From Nocardioidaceae bacterium (GTDB lineage Bacteria > Actinomycetota > Actinomycetes > Propionibacteriales > Nocardioidaceae), in assembly GCA_013693815.1 (NCBI GenBank), contig CP059259.1, positions 210,353-215,966 on the forward strand: a DNA stretch of 5,614 bases, read 5' to 3'. The translations under genes were made by a program, and so were the position numbers. The notes beneath the pieces are model-generated. The model saw only the letters and a list, made by a program, of their open reading frames with translations, was not told the DNA's origin and did no database searches. Shown in pieces: positions 1 to 5,614 of the stretch; positions within the stretch are counted from its first letter, which is position 1; the number at the start of each line of letters is the position of its first letter.

Positions 1-1506
1 CCCCACTCCCGCGGCCAGCTGATCGATCTGGAGCTGGCGCTGGACGAGGACGGTCGTTTCACCGGCATGCGCGCCACCTTGCGCGGCGATGCCGGAGCGT
101 ACTCCTTCAACAGTGGAAGCTGCCTGACCGAGTCCTATCGCTCGGCGCGTGCGCTGCCCGGCCTCTACGACTTCACCAACTTCAGTTACGACGTCGAGAT
201 CAAGCTCACGAATCGCTCGCCCGTGGCGCCGTACCGTGGGGTCGGCTTCGTGGCTGCGCAGGCCGCCCGGGAACTGCTGATCGACAAGGCCGCCACTCAG
301 GTCGGCATCGATCGATTCGAGCTACGGCGGCTCAATATGGTCCCCACCTCGAGGCTGCCCTACCGCACCTGCACCGGGTGGCAGTTCAACGAGGGAACCT
401 TTACCGAGGCCTTCGAGACCTCCTTGAAGATGCTGGCCGGTGGCGCCGATGACGGCCCGGCGCCGGGGTACCGCCGGGGTGTCGGCATCAGTCCCTTCGT
501 CGAGCCCTCAGGGATCGGCAGTCAGGGCGGCGTCGAAGTGCACGGCTTCAACTCGCCGTCGCACGACGCGGCCCGGGTCGCCCTCGACACGCACGGCAAG
601 GCGACCGTCAGCTTCGGCACCCCGTCGATCGGTCAGGGACTGGAGACGGCGATATCCCAACTGGTGGCAGAGGGGCTCGGTGTCGGCATCGATGACGTCA
701 CGGTGATATGGGGCGATACCTCCAACTCGCCGATGAGCCTGACCGGTACCAGGGCCAGCCGTGCCGCCACCATCACCGGCGGAGCGGCATGGCGTGCTGC
801 CGAGGAGGTGCGAGCGCAGGTGGCCGAGGTGGCCGCGATCCTGCTCGGGGTGAGCGCCGACAAGATCGAGGTCGAGGATGGACAGGTGTTCGTCTCAGGC
901 GATCCCGTGCCGCGACTCAGCGTGGCGGAGGTCGCGTGGAGCGGGTTCTTCGATGAGCAGACGCGTGATCCGGGCAGGGAGCGAACATTCGAGGCCACGC
1001 GGATGTTCGACCCGCCCGCCAGCTACTCCAACGCCTGCGTGATTGCGGTGGTCGATGTCGAGGAGAGAACGGGTGCCGTCACCGTGCAGCGCATCATCGG
1101 GGTCGAAGACTGCGGGACGATGATCAACCCGATGATCGTGGACGGTCAGTTCATCGGTGGCGCTGCCCAGGCTATCGGTGGCGCGCTCTACGAGCAGGTG
1201 CACTACGGCGAGACTCAGCAACCGGCGACGGCCACGCTGATGGACTATCTGGTCCCGACGGCCACCGACACCGTGCGAGTCGAACTTCAGCATTTCGAGT
1301 CCGAGGTCAAGCACACCGTGCGCGGAATCAAGGGGATGGGTGAATCGGGTGTCATCGGCACCGTGGCTGCCCTTGCCTGCGCGGTGGCTGATGCGGTGAC
1401 CTGGCCGGCGGCCGATCGCATCGAGCGGCTTCCGCTGCTTCCGGAGGTTGTCTGGCAGCTGTTGCGGGAACCGGAGTCGGAGATGGGGAAGGTCGAATCC
1501 GGATGA
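1..1506 (+). CDS. Molybdenum hydroxylase large subunit (CoxL/xanthine dehydrogenase family), 5' truncated by window edge
   Basis: This is the molybdopterin-binding catalytic subunit of a xanthine oxidase-family hydroxylase, which inserts a water-derived oxygen into a C-H bond or oxidises an aldehyde, with FAD and 2Fe-2S partner subunits. The frame is already open at base 1 and reads HSRGQLIDLEL, a typical internal stretch, so the Met at 67 is not the start. The visible 501 residues are about two thirds of a usual 750-800 residue subunit. Family marks in order: an APYRGVG loop (226-246), GQGLET (631-648), a GTRASR segment near 742-759, and GMGESG (1336-1353), whose Glu (1342-1344) aligns with the family's catalytic glutamate. 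The loop has no Cys, unlike the AYxCSFR loop of Cu-Mo CO dehydrogenases, so the substrate is probably not CO; it remains unknown. The stop overlaps the next gene by ATGA, indicating one transcript. Confidence 0.93.
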   Translation, partial: PHSRGQLIDLELALDEDGRFTGMRATLRGDAGAYSFNSGSCLTESYRSARALPGLYDFTNFSYDVEIKLTNRSPVAPYRGVGFVAAQAARELLIDKAATQVGIDRFELRRLNMVPTSRLPYRTCTGWQFNEGTFTEAFETSLKMLAGGADDGPAPGYRRGVGISPFVEPSGIGSQGGVEVHGFNSPSHDAARVALDTHGKATVSFGTPSIGQGLETAISQLVAEGLGVGIDDVTVIWGDTSNSPMSLTGTRASRAATITGGAAWRAAEEVRAQVAEVAAILLGVSADKIEVEDGQVFVSGDPVPRLSVAEVAWSGFFDEQTRDPGRERTFEATRMFDPPASYSNACVIAVVDVEERTGAVTVQRIIGVEDCGTMINPMIVDGQFIGGAAQAIGGALYEQVHYGETQQPATATLMDYLVPTATDTVRVELQHFESEVKHTVRGIKGMGESGVIGTVAALACAVADAVTWPAADRIERLPLLPEVVWQLLREPESEMGKVESG

Positions 1507-2182
1507 GCAATCCCGCGGCCGACTTTGCCGCCACGCGGTTCGAACTGAGCACCGACGCGGCCGGGCTCTGGGATCGGATGGCCGATCTGACGACTCTGCT
1601 TTCGTACGTGCCTGGTGTCGGCGCTGTCACCAGCGAAGGCTCGATCGTGTCCGCCAGGATGCGGCTGAAGCTCTCGGCGGTTCCGGCGGTCTACCGGATC
1701 CTGGCGGACTGGGAGTCGCGCGACGACGCGAGCCGGACAGCTGTTCTCAATGTGCTGGCGACCGACCGACGGACCAGCCGGGTCAGGCACCTGCGACTGC
1801 GCACGACGGTAGCCGACGGGGCTGGGGGCGGTTGCGAGCTGAGGGTCGTTCTCGAGCCGGGGAGGACATCGCCCCGCAGAGCATCGATGCGGCTACCGCA
1901 AGCGCGGTTTTGGACCGGTTGGTGCCTCAGTTCGCCGGACGGCTCCTGGACGCACCGGTGCCCTCTCCGGCCGAGCCCACCGCGGCGCCGGTGGCCCTGG
2001 GACCGCTGGTGGCCGGTGGAGGCGATGAGCCGAACGCGGTCGAGATCACCCATGTCCCTGAGGGTTGGTTGCGCGACCCGCGGATCGCCGTGGCCGCCAA
2101 GTCGGGCGCTCTCGTGGCCGGTGCCGTCGCCGTACTTGCGCTTTTCCGCAAGCGCCGCCGGTTCGACAACCCCTACGCGTAA
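1503..2182 (+). pseudogene. CoxG-like SRPBCC-family protein with hydrophobic C-terminal tail, broken by one frameshift
   Basis: CoxG proteins have a START/Bet v1-like fold and are known to help place aerobic-type Mo hydroxylases at the membrane. The ATG lies in an ATGA overlap with the large-subunit gene, behind a purine-rich GGGGAAGG at 1485-1492. Frame 3 gives an N-terminal half typical of the family, including LWDRM and LLSYVPGV (about residues 22-39), up to LRVVLEP. After 1862 family-like sequence continues only in frame 2: SIDAATASAVLDRLVPQF, then a Pro/Ala linker. It ends in a hydrophobic stretch (about 201-215 of the repaired protein) followed by RKRRR. One extra G in the run 1859-1862 joins both halves into a 226-residue protein reading LEPGEDIAPQ. 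Frame 3 itself stays open to 3065, antisense to the SDR gene, and that extension has no family character. The break may be a real mutation, a homopolymer error or, less likely, -1 recoding. Confidence 0.8.
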
Positions 2183-2227
2183 CAGCCGAAGCCGCATGCG
2201 CGTCTTGGCACGCGGGAGTGGGGACGA

Positions 2228-2267
2228 GAGGCCTGTCGCGCCACTTTCTTGTGATGCAGCAGGCCTC
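2228..2267. terminator. Inverted repeat between convergent genes, possible weak terminator
   Basis: GAGGCCTG (2228-2235) is exactly complementary to CAGGCCTC (2260-2267), separated by 24 bases. It lies in the 103-base gap between the end of the coxG-like gene (2182) and the end of the SDR gene (2286), where a two-way terminator would be expected. The loop is long and no T-run follows on either strand. AGGCCT is itself a palindrome, so chance is a fair alternative. Confidence 0.25.
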
Positions 2268-2285
2268 ATCGGGAGGGCTGGCCCG

Positions 2286-3044
2286 TCAGTGGAACATCAT
2301 GCCGCCGTCGACGACCAGCATCTGGCCGGTGACGAACGAGCTCTCGTCGGAGGCGAAGAACGCCACCGCCTTGGCGACGTCGCTCGGCTCGGCCTCCCGC
2401 TTGATGCACTGCTGTTCGATGAACACGCTGGAGTCGGCGAATCCGGTACGGACCACCTCGGTCGCGACCGGGCCCGGAGAGACGGAGTTGACCCGGATGC
2501 CGTACGGGCCTGCTTCGGTGGCCATGGCGCGGGTCAGGCCGGCAACGCCGGCCTTCGAGGCCACGTAGTGCGCGTAGCCGCCGTAGCCGATGATGATCAC
2601 TCCGGAGGCGATGTTGATCACGGACCCGCCGGCGGGGCCGCCGTTGGCGGACAGCGCGTCACGGCAGGCCCGGGTGGCCAGCCACACGCCCTTGAGGTTG
2701 ACCTCCATCACGCGGTCCCATTCGCTGGAGGAGAGATCCCAGAACGGCCCGACCTGGACATCGGAGGCGATCGCGGCATTGTTGACCAGGATGTCGATCC
2801 GTCCGAGCTCGGCCACGGTGCGGTCGGCGAGCTCCTGGCAGCTCGCTTCGTCGCTCACGTCGGTCTGGACGAACAGACTCCGGATTCCCGCCTCGCCAAG
2901 CTCCGCGGCGACCGCCTCGCCACGGCCGGCGTCGCGTTCGGCCACCACCACGGCGGCTCCCCGCTCCCCGAGCACGTGGGCAGTGCGGCGGCCGAGTCCC
3001 TGGCCGGCTCCGGTGACGATGGCGACCTTGCTGTCAAGCGACAT
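2286..3044 (-). CDS. Classical SDR-family NAD(P)-dependent oxidoreductase
   Basis: This 252-residue soluble enzyme has the usual length of classical short-chain dehydrogenases, which interconvert alcohols and ketones or reduce 3-oxoacyl groups with NAD(P)(H). All fold landmarks are present: the cofactor glycine motif TGAGQGLG (11-18), acidic E36 after strand 2 (in this family favouring NAD(H)), D62 in the TDV motif, NNAA (88-91), the tetrad N116, S147, Y160 and K164 (YVASK), SPGPVATEV (189-197), and a C-terminal VTGQMLVVDGG (238-248). The ATG at 3044-3042 follows CAGGAG (complement of 3051-3056) with a six-base spacer, which supports the start. It is divergent from the enolase-superfamily gene across a 98-base gap and convergent with the coxG-like gene. 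The substrate cannot be named; a catabolic alcohol dehydrogenase role is inferred from the neighbours. A FabG-like reductase is an alternative. Confidence 0.95.
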   Translation of the reverse strand: MSLDSKVAIVTGAGQGLGRRTAHVLGERGAAVVVAERDAGRGEAVAAELGEAGIRSLFVQTDVSDEASCQELADRTVAELGRIDILVNNAAIASDVQVGPFWDLSSSEWDRVMEVNLKGVWLATRACRDALSANGGPAGGSVINIASGVIIIGYGGYAHYVASKAGVAGLTRAMATEAGPYGIRVNSVSPGPVATEVVRTGFADSSVFIEQQCIKREAEPSDVAKAVAFFASDESSFVTGQMLVVDGGMMFH

Positions 3045-3095
3045 GATGCGCTCCTGTGTCTCTAGTGGCTGTGACTGGTGGTCGATTCAGCGATG

Positions 3096-3107
3096 GTATA
3101 CGTTTAC
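3096..3107. promoter_or_regulatory. Operator-like near-palindrome in the divergent promoter region (LacI-type appearance)
   Basis: GTATACGTTTAC is a 12-base palindrome with 5 of 6 pairs matching around a central ACGT. The 14 bases 3095-3108 differ at two positions from TGTAAACGTTTACA, the form common to many LacI-family operators. It sits in the 98-base gap (3045-3142) between the divergent SDR and enolase-superfamily genes, where one regulator could control both. TTTACA at 3103-3108 could serve as a -35 box for the plus-strand gene, with TATTCA (3127-3132) as a poor -10 at 18 bases, so binding would block it. A second pair, ATACGT (3098-3103) and ACGTAT (3124-3129), is also present. No regulator gene is in the window, and GntR-type recognition of the GTATAC core is possible. 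The promoter boxes are weak guesses. Confidence 0.4.
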
Positions 3108-3131
3108 ACACTAATGAACACAGACGTATTC

Positions 3132-3137
3132 AAGGTG
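3132..3137 (+). promoter_or_regulatory. Ribosome binding site fixing the GTG start at 3143
   Basis: AAGGTG lies five bases upstream of the GTG at 3143. The reading frame is open back to an ATG at 3056, but the residues from 3056 to 3142 resemble no enolase N-terminus, and they would run through the divergent promoter and across the SDR gene's Shine-Dalgarno. The site therefore decides in favour of the GTG. Confidence 0.6.
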
Positions 3138-3142
3138 ACCAG

Positions 3143-4582
3143 GTGATTGGTGTTCGTAGTGGCCGTGCCCAGGGGCTGTTGTTGCAACACAGGTTCCCCT
3201 TCCGGCTGGGCAACGCCTCGCTGACCACGGCGCTTCACGCGGTGGCCGACCTCGAGGTCGATGTCGACGGGACCATGGTGCATGGCTTCGGTGCGGAGTC
3301 GTTGCCACCCACGTGGTTCATGCATTCCGGGCCGGAGACGATCGACGCCGATCAGTTGGTCCTGATCGAGGAGGTCTATGCGGCCCTCGATCTGGTCACC
3401 TCGCTGGAGCCCGGTGCGACCGTCTTCGACATCTGGGAGCGACTGTACGAGACAAGGATGTCTGCGGGCCAGGCTGCCGGGCTGCCGGGGCTGGTGCCCC
3501 AAGTCGCCGTCGCGATCATCGAGCACGCCCTGATCGATGCCTTCCTCAAAGCGAGCGGGACTACCTTCGCCCAAGCCCTGCACAGCGGCATCCTGGGCTT
3601 GGACCTGGGTCGCATCCACCCCGAGCTCGAGGGCGAGACCGTGGCCGGCCTGCTACCGGCGTCGCCGGCCGAGTCCGTGATGCTGCGGCATACGGTCGGT
3701 CTCAGCGACCAGCTGGAGCCTTCGGACGACGCCGGCATCGAGATCGACGGCCTGCCTCGTACCTTGGCCGACTCGATCGCCACCTACGGCTTGCGTCGCT
3801 TCAAGGTGAAGGTCTCCGGGAATGCCCCGGTGGACCTGGACCGCCTCGACGAGGTGCTGTCCTGTCTGCAGCACCATTGCGGTGACGATTTCGCGTTCAG
3901 CATCGACGCCAACGAGGGCTTCGACTCGATCGCGGCATTCCAGGACTTCTGGTCCGGTGCCGTCGACCGGCTCGGTAAGGCGCTGACCGACCATCTGCTC
4001 TTCGTCGAGCAGCCGCTCAATCGGAACGTGGCGCTAGAACCCGAGACCGGTCGGACCTTGCTCGCGTGGCAGGACGGACCCACCCTCATCATCGACGAGT
4101 CCGAGATGTCCCATACCAGCCTGCCGAGGGCCTTGGAACTGGGCTACCGAGGCACCAGCGTCAAGAGTTGCAAGGGAGTGTTCCGCGCGGTTGCGAACGC
4201 CTGTCTGCTCGAATGGCACCGGAGGTCGGACCCCAGTCGCGATTACGTGCTCAGTTCCGAAGACCTGTCGACGGTCGGGCCGGTCTCGCTCGTACAGGAC
4301 CTGGCTGTCGTCGCCGCCCTCGGGTTGACCGACACCGAGCGCAACGGGCACCACTACTTCTGTGGACTCAGCATGTACTCGGAATCCCTTCAGCGTGAGA
4401 TGGTCGCGCACTATCCCGGGTTGTACGAGTGGCGGGAGCCCGGATGGGCGACGCTGATCGCCCGCGATGGCCGGATCTCACTGACCGAGGTGAACAGCGC
4501 TCCGTTCGGACTGGCCATCACACCGGACCTCAGCGACCTCGACGAGTTGCGTTCATACCAAGTGATAGGCGAAAGCGAGTGA
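3143..4582 (+). CDS. Enolase-superfamily enzyme, MLE-like (mandelate racemase/muconate lactonizing type)
   Basis: Enolase-superfamily enzymes abstract the proton alpha to a carboxylate and stabilise the enolate with Mg2+, giving racemases, cycloisomerases, epimerases or dehydratases. From the GTG at 3143 the protein has 479 residues, longer than the usual 350-400 of this subgroup. The N-terminal capping domain reads RFPFRLGNASLTTALHAV near residue 17. The barrel shows the MLE-subgroup set: KVK (K221, K223) at the end of strand 2, metal ligands D255 (SIDANEGF), E289 (FVEQPL) and D318 (LIIDESE), and the opposite-face lysine K341 (SVKSCKG). Catalytic residues thus look intact. The C-terminal region contains an unusual HYFCGLSMYSE segment. 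The VOC gene follows after 16 bases, so the two are probably co-transcribed, and the divergent SDR may share control. I do not recognise a substrate: cycloisomerase, dipeptide epimerase or acid-sugar dehydratase cannot be separated here. Confidence 0.88.
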   Translation: MIGVRSGRAQGLLLQHRFPFRLGNASLTTALHAVADLEVDVDGTMVHGFGAESLPPTWFMHSGPETIDADQLVLIEEVYAALDLVTSLEPGATVFDIWERLYETRMSAGQAAGLPGLVPQVAVAIIEHALIDAFLKASGTTFAQALHSGILGLDLGRIHPELEGETVAGLLPASPAESVMLRHTVGLSDQLEPSDDAGIEIDGLPRTLADSIATYGLRRFKVKVSGNAPVDLDRLDEVLSCLQHHCGDDFAFSIDANEGFDSIAAFQDFWSGAVDRLGKALTDHLLFVEQPLNRNVALEPETGRTLLAWQDGPTLIIDESEMSHTSLPRALELGYRGTSVKSCKGVFRAVANACLLEWHRRSDPSRDYVLSSEDLSTVGPVSLVQDLAVVAALGLTDTERNGHHYFCGLSMYSESLQREMVAHYPGLYEWREPGWATLIARDGRISLTEVNSAPFGLAITPDLSDLDELRSYQVIGESE

Positions 4583-4598
4583 AGGAGATCCGAAGAAC

Positions 4599-5018
4599 GT
4601 GAGCATCGGAGCCATCAGCTGGAACATCCTGTGGACCTACGACCTGCCCACGACGGCAGCCTGGTACGAGAACGTGCTGGGCCTGAAGGTGCGGATTCGA
4701 AAGGAATCGGTGGTCTCCTTCGACACCGGCCACACCGTCTTGAATCTCATGGCGCGCCATGACAACGGACCCGAGGCGAACCCGGGCACGACCGGTTGGG
4801 ACCGCAACCAGGTGCTGTTCGTCTTCCATGTCGAGGACATGGAGGCGGCACTGGCTGAGCTGGCCGAGCGTGGCGCGGAGCCCTGGCACATCGCGCCGAT
4901 CGTGATCGAAGGTCAGCCGAAGCCGCGGTGGCGGGTCGCTCAGTTCATGGACCCGGAAGGCAACGTCATCGAACTCTGCGACGAGCCTGTGCGATGGAAC
5001 CCCTTCATCGAGCTCTGA
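4599..5018 (+). CDS. VOC-family protein (glyoxalase/bleomycin resistance/extradiol dioxygenase fold)
   Basis: This 139-residue protein has the paired beta-alpha-beta-beta-beta layout of the vicinal oxygen chelate superfamily, whose members include glyoxalases, epimerases, dioxygenases and binding proteins. Module one reads DLPTTAAWYENVLGLKV (15-31). Module two starts at QVLFVFHVEDMEAALAEL (71-88) and ends in the family signature DPEGNVIEL (118-126), with E125 at the usual metal-ligand position. The usual first-strand ligand (normally His) appears to be W8, so metal binding may be altered or absent. The start is GTG at 4599, with AAGGAG (4582-4587) overlapping the stop of the upstream gene, so the two genes are probably translated from one message. 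A role alongside the enolase-superfamily enzyme in the same pathway is inferred from that coupling. Its reaction is unknown, and a substrate-binding or resistance role is possible. Confidence 0.88.
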   Translation: MSIGAISWNILWTYDLPTTAAWYENVLGLKVRIRKESVVSFDTGHTVLNLMARHDNGPEANPGTTGWDRNQVLFVFHVEDMEAALAELAERGAEPWHIAPIVIEGQPKPRWRVAQFMDPEGNVIELCDEPVRWNPFIEL

Positions 5019-5096
5019 GCCGCTCCGGAGAAGCGCTTCGCCACGCGGATGCCGCGACGAACTGAGGCACCACAACGCTGAGTGTGCCGGGTTCCT

Positions 5097-5614
5097 TCAG
5101 CGCCTTTCTGCCGCCGTGGCAGCAGAAAGGCCGGCGATCCGGCCGGTGACCAGGGCTGCTGCCAGGCCGCCCATGTAGCCGCCGACGTGGACACCGCCCA
5201 CGTCGGCGCCTGCGGCGAAGAGACCCGGAACGGCATTCATGGCGAAGTCGCGACTGTCGTGCATGGACATCGGCATGGTCGAGCTGGAGGTCGCGCGGCA
5301 GGTGACCGCCATGTCGGCGTCGACCGCGATCCCTCCGCTGGTGAAAGTGATCCCGCACCGGACCGCAATCGCCGAGAACGGTGGTCGCGCGAGCGGAATC
5401 CGGTCGTTGCGCCTCGGTGGGAAAAGTGTGTGCGTGCCGGCTTCGACCTCGGCGTTGTACTCCCGCAACGTCCGCAGGGTCCTGGGGCCGTCGAAGCCCC
5501 AGGCAGAGGTCTCGGCCACGAGCTCCTCCAAGGACTGCGCAGTGGCAATCCGCGCTCCAGTGGCCCTGGCTCGGTCGAGAATCACCGATGCCAGGGGAGG
5601 CCCATGAACCCGGG
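5097..5614 (-). CDS. FAD-dependent dehydrogenase (fumarate reductase/TcuA-like flavoprotein), C-terminal part
   Basis: The frame enters from the right edge (RVHGPPLAS before the first in-frame GTG at 5585) and stops at 5097, so these 171 residues are the C-terminal third or so of a protein usually 450-550 residues long. Enzymes of this FAD_binding_2 family dehydrogenate or reduce C-C bonds next to carboxylates or ketones: fumarate reductase, tricarballylate dehydrogenase, 3-ketosteroid dehydrogenase. Visible marks are RPPFSAIAV followed by CGITFTSGGIAVD, close to the TcuA-type active-site region, and the closing FAD-contact segment AVPGLFAAGADVGG continuing to GGYMGGLAAALVTGRIAG. The N-terminal GxGxxG dinucleotide fold is outside the window. 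Between GIAVD and VPGLF lies a Ser/Met-rich stretch, TSSSTMPMSMHDSRDF, where many relatives have only a short turn. The gene is convergent with the VOC gene. The substrate is unknown; the family assignment is firm. Confidence 0.9.
   Translation of the reverse strand, partial: RVHGPPLASVILDRARATGARIATAQSLEELVAETSAWGFDGPRTLRTLREYNAEVEAGTHTLFPPRRNDRIPLARPPFSAIAVRCGITFTSGGIAVDADMAVTCRATSSSTMPMSMHDSRDFAMNAVPGLFAAGADVGGVHVGGYMGGLAAALVTGRIAGLSAATAAERR
5102..5131. terminator. Strong hairpin in the last codons of the flavoprotein gene, candidate two-way terminator
   Basis: GCCTTTCTGC (5102-5111) pairs perfectly with GCAGAAAGGC (5122-5131). After one C-A mismatch (5112/5121), two further G-C pairs close a four-base loop. 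It lies just inside the stop codon of the minus-strand flavoprotein gene and 83 bases past the plus-strand VOC gene, so it could end transcripts from both sides. No T-run follows on either strand; T-less hairpins are common at actinobacterial gene ends. Confidence 0.4.

Noticed and set aside
1..1506. Aerobic CO dehydrogenase catalytic subunit
   Set aside because: The cysteine-bearing AYxCSFR loop is replaced by APYRGVG, so naming it a CO dehydrogenase is not supported.
1863..3065. Long open plus-strand continuation of frame 3 after the coxG break, running antisense to the SDR gene
   Set aside because: After 1862 the translation loses family character and becomes Arg/Pro/Gly-rich, while true CoxG-like sequence is in frame 2 and a clear SDR lies on the opposite strand. 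Long spurious frames are common in high-GC DNA.
3056..3142. Upstream extension of the enolase-superfamily gene to an ATG at 3056
   Set aside because: It would cover the divergent promoter and the SDR Shine-Dalgarno, its residues do not resemble an enolase capping domain, and a good RBS precedes the GTG at 3143.
5019..5096. Adjacent palindromes CTCCGGAG (5023-5030) and GAAGCGCTTC (5030-5039), plus GGCAC/GTGCC arms (5066-5070, 5084-5088)
   Set aside because: Each is short and GC-rich, the first two have no loop, and none is followed by a T-run. They fit chance in high-GC DNA, and the hairpin at 5102-5131 is the better terminator candidate.
1..5614. CRISPR array, tRNA/rRNA genes, insertion sequence ends or phage genes
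   Set aside because: I saw no regularly spaced direct repeats, tRNA-like cloverleaf, transposase-like protein or terminal inverted repeats on reading both strands.

Overview
The window is high-GC, tightly packed bacterial DNA. Codons favour G/C at the third position, two of the starts I chose are GTG, and genes are joined by an ATGA overlap or a 16-base gap. This fits a high-GC actinobacterium (Rhodococcus, Mycobacterium, Pseudonocardia or Nocardioides type). That is an inference from base composition and protein style; no marker gene fixes the taxon.

Layout: (1) Bases 1-2182, plus strand, hold the 3' two-thirds of a molybdenum hydroxylase large subunit (CoxL/xanthine dehydrogenase family). 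It overlaps by ATGA a CoxG-like SRPBCC protein whose reading frame is broken once, at a run of four G (1859-1862). (2) Bases 2286-3044, minus strand, encode a complete classical short-chain dehydrogenase/reductase (SDR), convergent with the coxG-like gene. (3) Bases 3045-3142 form a divergent promoter region with a 12-base near-palindrome resembling LacI-family operators. (4) Bases 3143-5018, plus strand, hold a two-gene unit: an MLE-type enolase-superfamily enzyme, then a small VOC (glyoxalase/dioxygenase fold) protein. (5) Bases 5097-5614, minus strand, hold the C-terminal part of a fumarate reductase/TcuA-like flavoprotein that runs off the right edge. A strong hairpin lies in its last codons. 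No stretch over 300 bases lacks a gene.

Taken together this looks like part of a catabolic cluster for an unidentified, probably oxygenated organic compound. The enzyme classes are a Mo-dependent hydroxylase, an SDR alcohol/ketone oxidoreductase, an enolase-superfamily lyase, isomerase or cycloisomerase, a VOC protein and a flavin dehydrogenase. The substrate cannot be read from the sequence. The Mo enzyme lacks the cysteine-bearing loop of true CO dehydrogenases, so aerobic CO oxidation is unlikely. The most notable points are the repairable frameshift in the CoxG-like gene, the operator-like palindrome between the divergent units, and the uncharacterised enolase-superfamily/VOC pair.
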